DNA from: JBEVJC01 sp040510375
GTDB lineage: Bacteria; Bacteroidota; Bacteroidia; Chitinophagales; Chitinophagaceae
NCBI GenBank assembly: GCA_040510375.1
Contig: JBEVJC010000012.1
Span: forward strand, 372,001 to 436,000
DNA: 64,000 nt
Reading direction: 5' to 3'
This document shows positions 59,424 to 64,000 of the stretch, piece by piece. The notes under the pieces are model-generated. The model saw only the letters and a list, made by a program, of their open reading frames with translations, did not search any database and was not told the DNA's origin. Made by a program: the position numbers and the translations under genes. Positions within the stretch are counted from its first letter, which is position 1. Every line of letters starts with the position of its first letter.

Positions 59424-60416
59424 TTAAAAATCTTCATCAACAGAAAAGGATTGGTCGTCCTTGCCGCCGCCTATCACGCCGGATTTCTGGTAATCACCTA
59501 CCCGTTTCTCAAAAAAGTTCGTCTTGCCTTCCAACGAAATCATTTCCATAAAATCAAAGGGGTTGGTGGCATTAAACATTTTGTCGCATCCAAGTTCATT
59601 CAGCCAGCGATCCGCAACAAACTCGATGTATTGTTTCATCAGGTCGGCGTTCATGCCGATCAGTTTTACCGGCAGGGCTTCAGTAATAAATTCTTTTTCG
59701 ATTTCAACCGCGTTACCGATAATGGCTGCCACCTGTTCTTTCGGAAGCTGGTTGGATAACATGCTATACAACAGACAGGCAAATTCACAATGCAGGCCTT
59801 CATCACGGCTGATCAGCTCATTGCTGAAAGTAAGACCTGGCATCAGGCCACGTTTTTTCAACCAGAAAATGGAACAGAAACTACCGCTGAAGAAAATACC
59901 TTCCACGGCAGCGAATGCAACCAGCCGTTCTGCAAACGAACCATTCTCGATCCAGCGGAGTGCCCAGTCTGCTTTCTTTTTAACAGCAGGTATGGTATCG
60001 ATGGCATGAAAAAGACGATCCGTTTCTTTGGGGTCTGTTATATATGTATCGATCAGTAGGGCATAGGTCTCCGAATGGATATTTTCCATCATGATCTGGA
60101 ACCCGTAGAAACAACGGGCTTCAGGCAATTGAACTTCACTCATGAAATTCACGGCGAGATTTTCATTCACAATACCATCACTTGCTGCGAAGAAGGCAAG
60201 TACATGGGAAATAAAATGGCGCTCGCCATCATTCATGGCCGCCCAGTCCTTCGCATCGGAACTCAGGTCAATTTCCTCCGCGGTCCAGAAACTGGCTTCG
60301 TGACGTTTATACTGTTCCCAGATCCTGGGATAATTAATAGGCAGGATTACAAAACGATCCTTATTCTCCCTTAACAACAATTCATCTTCCTGGTGCATAG
60401 CAAAAAATTTCTTCAT
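59424..60416 (-). CDS. nrdB: Ribonucleoside-diphosphate reductase, beta subunit
   Basis: Cytoplasmic small subunit (R2) of class I ribonucleotide reductase, 330 residues, carrying the diiron centre. Metal ligands are in FFAASDGIVNENL (Asp), EARCFYGFQIMMENIHSE (Glu and His), AAVEGIFFSGSF (Glu) and DEGLHCEF (Glu and His). The radical Tyr is in ARCFYGFQ, so this is a tyrosyl-radical type close to the eukaryotic R2. The C-terminus FSVDEDF matches the tail that docks to R1. The ATG at 60416 gives MKKFFAMHQEDELLLREN; the second Met at residue 7 is also possible. It is the first gene of the operon with nrdA. Confidence 0.96.
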   Translation of the reverse strand: MKKFFAMHQEDELLLRENKDRFVILPINYPRIWEQYKRHEASFWTAEEIDLSSDAKDWAAMNDGERHFISHVLAFFAASDGIVNENLAVNFMSEVQLPEARCFYGFQIMMENIHSETYALLIDTYITDPKETDRLFHAIDTIPAVKKKADWALRWIENGSFAERLVAFAAVEGIFFSGSFCSIFWLKKRGLMPGLTFSNELISRDEGLHCEFACLLYSMLSNQLPKEQVAAIIGNAVEIEKEFITEALPVKLIGMNADLMKQYIEFVADRWLNELGCDKMFNATNPFDFMEMISLEGKTNFFEKRVGDYQKSGVIGGGKDDQSFSVDEDF

Positions 60417-60880
60417 TAAAAAACCGAAAGGGACGGAGACGCAAAACCCGTTAACTTTTTTCGTAATAAAGTTTATCAGATTATCAATCTTTCCTCTCTC
60501 TAAATAAAATCTGGGGAGTTCAAAACAAGATGTTCACGGCAGGTCAGCTGGCTCTTTCTTGTGTCTTCTTGTCAGTTCCGTTGGCAGTCGCCTGTAGATC
60601 AAACCTTTAAGAAAACATCATCAACACCGTAACAAAACATTATGTAAGAACTGTCGACGAATTTAGTTGGAATCAGAGGTAAAACCGCATGGTAATTCTG
60701 CACACGTTGTGGATAGTTTTTTTTGCCTTTTCCAATCGCTTTCTGGCTGGGTAAAATGCATTTTGTGAGTTTGTGTTAATGCTCCAAACCGCCGACAGTG
60801 AGTTATGTTCACTTGCGCTGCTAAAACTTTTTGAAATGTTATGTGTGGATTTACATCTTTACTTTTGCAAAAAAAATAGC
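60417..60880. other. 464-bp divergent region between nrdB and the nitroreductase gene
   Basis: No gene seen. Two DnaA-box-like nonamers lie here: TGTGGATAG at 60708-60716 (8 of 9) and TGTGGATTT at 60844-60852 (7 of 9). A perfect 12-bp palindrome AAAATGCATTTT is at 60753-60764. A -7 element for the nitroreductase gene is at 60860-60867. I saw no clear NrdR box. The nrdB promoter was not identified. Confidence 0.5.
60860..60867 (+). promoter_or_regulatory. Candidate -7 element of the nitroreductase gene
   Basis: TACTTTTG at 60860-60867 matches TAnnTTTG and ends 13 nt before the ATG at 60881. It argues against upstream in-frame starts for this gene. Confidence 0.45.
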
Positions 60881-61483
60881 ATGACCCCAGAAATGTTCAA
60901 TGAGCTGGCAAGAAACCGTCGTTCCACTTTTCCCGACCAGTTTGATTCAAGCCGGCCGGTAGACGATACCATAGTGAAAGAGATTGTCACCAATGCACTC
61001 TGGGCCCCCAATCACGGAAAAACAGAACCCTGGCATTTCACCGTATTTGCCGGAGAAGGAGTTAAAACCTTTGCTACATTCCAGAGCGAATTATATAAAG
61101 TGACCACACCTGATAATTTCAAGGAAGCAACCTACCTGAAGTTGCAGCAGCAACCTCTCAAGGCATCACACGTGATTGCGATCTGCATGAAGAAAACACC
61201 GAACAAGAATATTCCCGAAATGGAAGATATCGCAGCAGTGGGTTGTGCGGTGGAAAATATTTATCTGTCAGTTACTGCATATGGCCTCGGGGGTTACTGG
61301 ACCACGGGAGGTATCACTTTCCGCGAACGGGCAAAAGAATATTTCAATCTTAGCCAGGAGGATAAACTGATGGGTTTCTTCCTGCTTGGCCATGTAGCCA
61401 TTCCATCCACCGGTGCAAGAAGGCAGCCATTTGAGGAGAAAGTGACCTGGGTTGACGGACCATCTGCACAGTTTACGGTTTAA
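60881..61483 (+). CDS. Nitroreductase-family flavoprotein
   Basis: Predicted FMN-dependent oxidoreductase of 201 residues. Conserved parts are FNELARNRRST with Arg residues for FMN phosphate, LWAPNHGKTEPWHFTVF, AAVGCAVENIYLSVTAYGLG and GYWTTGG near the end of the core. The start at 60881 is set by the -7 element at 60860. The frame is open upstream, but that part is not conserved. Members reduce nitro compounds or quinones, or act on FMN-linked steps such as ring cleavage; the natural substrate is not known. The DUF4920 gene follows after 34 bp. It faces away from nrdB. Confidence 0.87.
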   Translation: MTPEMFNELARNRRSTFPDQFDSSRPVDDTIVKEIVTNALWAPNHGKTEPWHFTVFAGEGVKTFATFQSELYKVTTPDNFKEATYLKLQQQPLKASHVIAICMKKTPNKNIPEMEDIAAVGCAVENIYLSVTAYGLGGYWTTGGITFRERAKEYFNLSQEDKLMGFFLLGHVAIPSTGARRQPFEEKVTWVDGPSAQFTV

Positions 61484-61517
61484 AAAATTATCTTTAGGAT
61501 CATTCAAAACAACAACC

Positions 61518-61991
61518 ATGAAAAAGATCCTTTTTGCCGCACTTGTACTACTGACTGCAACTTTTAGCCAGGCCCAGCCTCCGGAGGGTGATGCTAAAGT
61601 TGGTGACTGGTATGGCGAAAAGGTGAATCCTGATGGTGCCGTTGCTATTGCCGAGATTCCCTCAAGGCTTGAAAATACGGATTCGATGTTTACAAGGGTG
61701 CGGGCCAAAGTGCTGGATGTTTGTCCAAAAAAAGGCTGCTGGCTCAAGCTCGAAGTAAATGATTCAACAACGGCCTTTGTAAAAATGAAGGACTATGCAT
61801 TTTTTCTCCCCACTGCGGTAAAGGGAAAGACTGTAGTACTTGATGGCAAAGTGGAAATGACCACAACCTCGGTCGCCGAGTTAAAACATTATGCAAAAGA
61901 TGCAAAGAAGTCGCAAGCCGAGGTGGATGCGATTACCCAACCTGAAAAAGAAATCCGGTTCCTTGCAAACGGAATCGTTGTAGTGGAGTAA
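61518..61991 (+). CDS. DUF4920 domain-containing exported protein
   Basis: Predicted periplasmic protein of 157 residues. The ATG at 61518 gives a clean signal peptide (MKKILFAALVLLTATFSQAQ). The mature part has VRAKVLDVCPKKGCWLKLEV with a C-x4-C pair and VKMKDYAFFLPTAVKGKTVV, matching DUF4920, an OB-like or beta-barrel family found in Bacteroidetes. The Cys pair (CPKKGC) could hold a metal or form a disulphide; the function is not known. It follows the nitroreductase gene by 34 bp and is followed by a strong terminator 92 bp downstream. Confidence 0.85.
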   Translation: MKKILFAALVLLTATFSQAQPPEGDAKVGDWYGEKVNPDGAVAIAEIPSRLENTDSMFTRVRAKVLDVCPKKGCWLKLEVNDSTTAFVKMKDYAFFLPTAVKGKTVVLDGKVEMTTTSVAELKHYAKDAKKSQAEVDAITQPEKEIRFLANGIVVVE

Positions 61992-62083
61992 GAGAAATAT
62001 CTGTTCTCCCAAAATAACAGAACAGGCTTTACGGCTAACAATTAGAGTAGTAAACGATATTTCCGGTCTCTCAATTAATCAAT

Positions 62084-62126
62084 GGGCCTGCCAGCTAACC
62101 GTAAGGTAGCAGGCAGGCCCTTTTTT
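62084..62126 (+). terminator. Terminator after the DUF4920 gene
   Basis: GGGCCTGCC (62084-62092) pairs with GGCAGGCCC (62112-62120), and GCT-ACC with GGT-AGC continue the stem inside, around loop GTAA. Six T follow (62121-62126). The last T touches the stop of the convergent hemH gene. Confidence 0.88.
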
Positions 62127-63187
62127 CAGTTACGGGTTAAGGAAGTTGGTAAAGCATTCCGACTCAACTCCAGGACAGTATCAACCCATTTTTCGTTGGT
62201 GTTTAAGCAGGGGATCAGCGTAAATGATTCACCACCGGCTTCCAGGAAAATTTCTTTACCTTCTTCGCCCATTTCTTCAAGGGTTTCCAGGCAGTCACTA
62301 ACGAACGCGGGGCATACTACCATTATTTTTTTGTAACCTTCACCGGGCCACTCCTCCAGTTTTTTAGCCGTATATGGTTTCAGCCAGGGATCGCGCCCAA
62401 GGCGGCTTTGGAACGATAAGGTATATTTATCGGCAGGTAAACCAAGTTTGGCCGCCACCAGTTTCATGGTAGTAATCACCTGGTGCCGGTAACATACTTC
62501 CTGCACGGAAGGGTCGCTGCAACACTGGTCGGGATCCTGTACATTATGAACACCTGTCGCATGTCTTTTTATAACATGCCTTTCAGGGATTCCATGGTAA
62601 CTGAACACCAGCAGGTCGAAAGGTTTATCGAGGTACGGCCTGATAGAATTTGCCAGGCTGTTGATATAGGATTCATTTTTATAAAACGGAGGAACGAAAC
62701 TGAGCCGGAAATCGTAACCTTCTTTTTTATGAACATCGATGGCGTATTCCACCGCCGTTTCATAACTGCTCCACGCATAATGCGGATAAAGTGGTACCAG
62801 GACCAGTTCCTCGAGTTTCGGATATTTTTTCTTCAGCAGGTCCATTGAATCTTTGGGGGATGGGCTGCCATAACGCATCGCAATCTCAACCGGAATATCG
62901 GTCTTCCGTTGCACCGCCTCTTTTAATAACCGGGAAAGAACAATCAGGGGTGATCCATCTTTTGTCCAGATGGAACGGTAAGCCTTTGCACTTTTTGGCG
63001 CCCGAAGAGGAACAATCAGGCCCTTCACCAGGATCCTCCGCCAGAACTCCGGTATATCGATTACCCGCTCATCCATCAGAAACTCGTTGAGGTATTTTCG
63101 GAGATCCTTCGTACTGGTGCTGTCGGGTGAACCGAGATTCATCAACAGGATTGCTTTCCGGATATTATTATCAGTCATCTTTTCCAT
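62126..63187 (-). CDS. hemH: Ferrochelatase
   Basis: Enzyme of about 353 residues that inserts Fe(II) into protoporphyrin IX, the last step of haem synthesis. The N-terminus is KAILLMNLGSPDS. The active-site His is in VFSYHGIPERH, and QSRLGRDPWLKPYT and ICPAFVSDCLETLEEMGEEG-like sequence (here VVCPAFVSDCLETLEE) are diagnostic. The ATG at 63187 is preferred; one at 63214 would add nine residues that overlap a promoter-like AACTTTG, and a third at 63178 is also possible. Membrane segments are absent, as in most bacterial forms. It is divergent from hemA, the first gene of the same pathway. Confidence 0.95.
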   Translation of the reverse strand: MEKMTDNNIRKAILLMNLGSPDSTSTKDLRKYLNEFLMDERVIDIPEFWRRILVKGLIVPLRAPKSAKAYRSIWTKDGSPLIVLSRLLKEAVQRKTDIPVEIAMRYGSPSPKDSMDLLKKKYPKLEELVLVPLYPHYAWSSYETAVEYAIDVHKKEGYDFRLSFVPPFYKNESYINSLANSIRPYLDKPFDLLVFSYHGIPERHVIKRHATGVHNVQDPDQCCSDPSVQEVCYRHQVITTMKLVAAKLGLPADKYTLSFQSRLGRDPWLKPYTAKKLEEWPGEGYKKIMVVCPAFVSDCLETLEEMGEEGKEIFLEAGGESFTLIPCLNTNEKWVDTVLELSRNALPTSLTRN

Positions 63188-63372
63188 TACCGGGGTTAAA
63201 CCGGGAACCGGCAAAGTTCGACAAAAAGCCGGCAGGAGCCTGTCACATTTCTGTCTTTATTTCTCCTAACCCCTTAGTAACTAAATGATACTACGTAGTT
63301 GTATGATTCCATCAAACAGTTACTTTCTTTCGCGCGTGACAAACAAATGACTAAAGTCGGGATGATCCTCAA

Positions 63373-63380
63373 TACATTTG
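63373..63380 (+). promoter_or_regulatory. Candidate -7 element of hemA
   Basis: TACATTTG at 63373-63380 matches TAnnTTTG and ends 8 nt before the ATG at 63389. It favours that start over an in-frame ATG at 63362. Confidence 0.5.
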
Positions 63381-63388
63381 CAGACTTT

Positions 63389-64000
63389 ATGCTTCCGAAT
63401 CCACATATCTTGTCCTCCTTCGCACTGGATCGTTTCGGCGTGGCGGGCATAAACTACCATCTGGCAGATGCCCGTACCCGTGGACTTTTCGCCGTCTCCA
63501 AAGAAGATATCGCCGGTATTTCAGCACTTGCAAAAGAAAAAAACCTTCGCAGTGTTTTCGTGGTATCTACCTGCAACCGTACAGAAATTTATGGCTTCGC
63601 TGAAGAAGTGATGATCCTTGCGGTCATTCTTACTTCATTTACCAGGGGCTCGGTGGAAGACTTCATGGAATATGCCTATCTCAAGAGCGGTGAAGCGGCG
63701 CTTGATCATTTATATGAGGTGGCTGCCGGTCTCGACTCACAAATCCTCGGCGACTATGAGATTCTCGGGCAATTAAAACAGGGAGTCGAAACCGCCATGA
63801 GCCATAATATGATGGGTCCCATCATGAATCGCACGGTGAGCTTTGCATTGCAGGCATCCAAAAAAATAAAAACAGAAACAACACTTAGCACCGGTACTGT
63901 ATCGGTGTCATATGCGGCCATTGACCTGCTGAAAGAAATTGATGATATCGCCACCAAAAAAATCCTGGTCATCGGCACCGGAAAATTTGGTGGAAATGTC
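63389..64000 (+). CDS. hemA: Glutamyl-tRNA reductase, N-terminal part
   Basis: First enzyme of the C5 route to 5-aminolevulinate, reducing the glutamate on tRNA-Glu with NADPH. The window ends inside the gene; 204 codons are visible and no stop is reached. The nucleophile is Cys62 in VVSTCNRTEIYGF. GLDSQILGDYEILGQLKQ and LSTGTVSVSYAAIDL follow. The NADP-binding motif begins at KILVIGTGKFGGN at the window edge. The start at 63389 is chosen by the -7 element. The N-terminus before VAGINYHLADARTRG is about 10 residues longer than in many relatives. It is the divergent partner of hemH, so both ends of haem synthesis share one control region. Confidence 0.95.
   Translation, partial: MLPNPHILSSFALDRFGVAGINYHLADARTRGLFAVSKEDIAGISALAKEKNLRSVFVVSTCNRTEIYGFAEEVMILAVILTSFTRGSVEDFMEYAYLKSGEAALDHLYEVAAGLDSQILGDYEILGQLKQGVETAMSHNMMGPIMNRTVSFALQASKKIKTETTLSTGTVSVSYAAIDLLKEIDDIATKKILVIGTGKFGGNV

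Noticed and set aside
60773..60880. Upstream start of the nitroreductase gene.
   Set aside because: A promoter -7 element lies inside this stretch and the added residues are not conserved.

Overview
The window is chromosomal DNA from a Bacteroidota bacterium, most likely of the Chitinophagaceae type (inference). Three things point there. A SusC/RagA-like TonB receptor carries an N-terminal carboxypeptidase-D-like domain. Two large secreted proteins end in type IX secretion (T9SS) sorting domains. Many start codons sit just downstream of the Bacteroidetes promoter element TAnnTTTG, sometimes with TTTG 19-20 nt further upstream. Gene density is high, both strands are used, and I saw no rRNA, tRNA, prophage, transposase, CRISPR array or replication origin. 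The first gene (atpA) and the last gene (hemA) are cut by the window edges.

Layout. 1-6.5 kb: the 3' part of atpA, a CotH-like lipoprotein, a four-copy 63-bp tandem repeat, then a TonB receptor / secreted TPR-like protein / small winged-helix regulator unit. 6.6-10 kb: a small secreted protein, then an ABC ATPase / ABC-2 permease / LolA-like unit. 10-17.8 kb: pdxA and two T9SS cargo proteins, one a PQQ-type sugar dehydrogenase. 17.8-23.2 kb: rsmA, a D-2-hydroxyacid dehydrogenase, greA, a HIT protein, ruvC, a LPG-synthase-like membrane protein and a DUF3108 protein. 23.2-27.5 kb, minus strand: ftsX, DUF3098, uppP, a UMF1-type MFS transporter and an MBL hydrolase. 27.6-33.5 kb: leuS, an EEP nuclease, an M23 peptidase-like protein, a YdcZ-like transporter and ruvB. 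33.5-40.3 kb: a response regulator, a HerA-like ATPase, recQ and a copper-type P-ATPase. 40.4-44.6 kb: tsaE, alanine dehydrogenase and a KefB-like antiporter. 44.7-49.5 kb: a complete TetR / TolC / EmrA / EmrB efflux operon behind tandem palindromic operators. 49.6-54.2 kb: a small secreted protein, an ABC ATPase with lpxA, a Cys-rich AraC-type regulator and ahpC-ahpD. 54.4-64 kb: an M1 peptidase, two copies of a hairpin-forming repeat element, nrdB-nrdA, a nitroreductase, a DUF4920 protein, and divergent hemH and hemA.

Most of the window is ordinary core metabolism and envelope biology. The most unusual signals lie between genes. An inverted pair of ~100-bp elements between the M1 peptidase and nrdA has a conserved core and compensating changes in its stems. 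greA has a leader with its own promoter and a terminator-like hairpin. Nested palindromes lie upstream of ahpC, next to an AraC-type regulator with five clustered cysteines. An in-phase 41-bp duplication covers the end of the small winged-helix gene. Several genes appear to be transcribed without a 5' leader. All of this was read by eye; no search or folding program was run.
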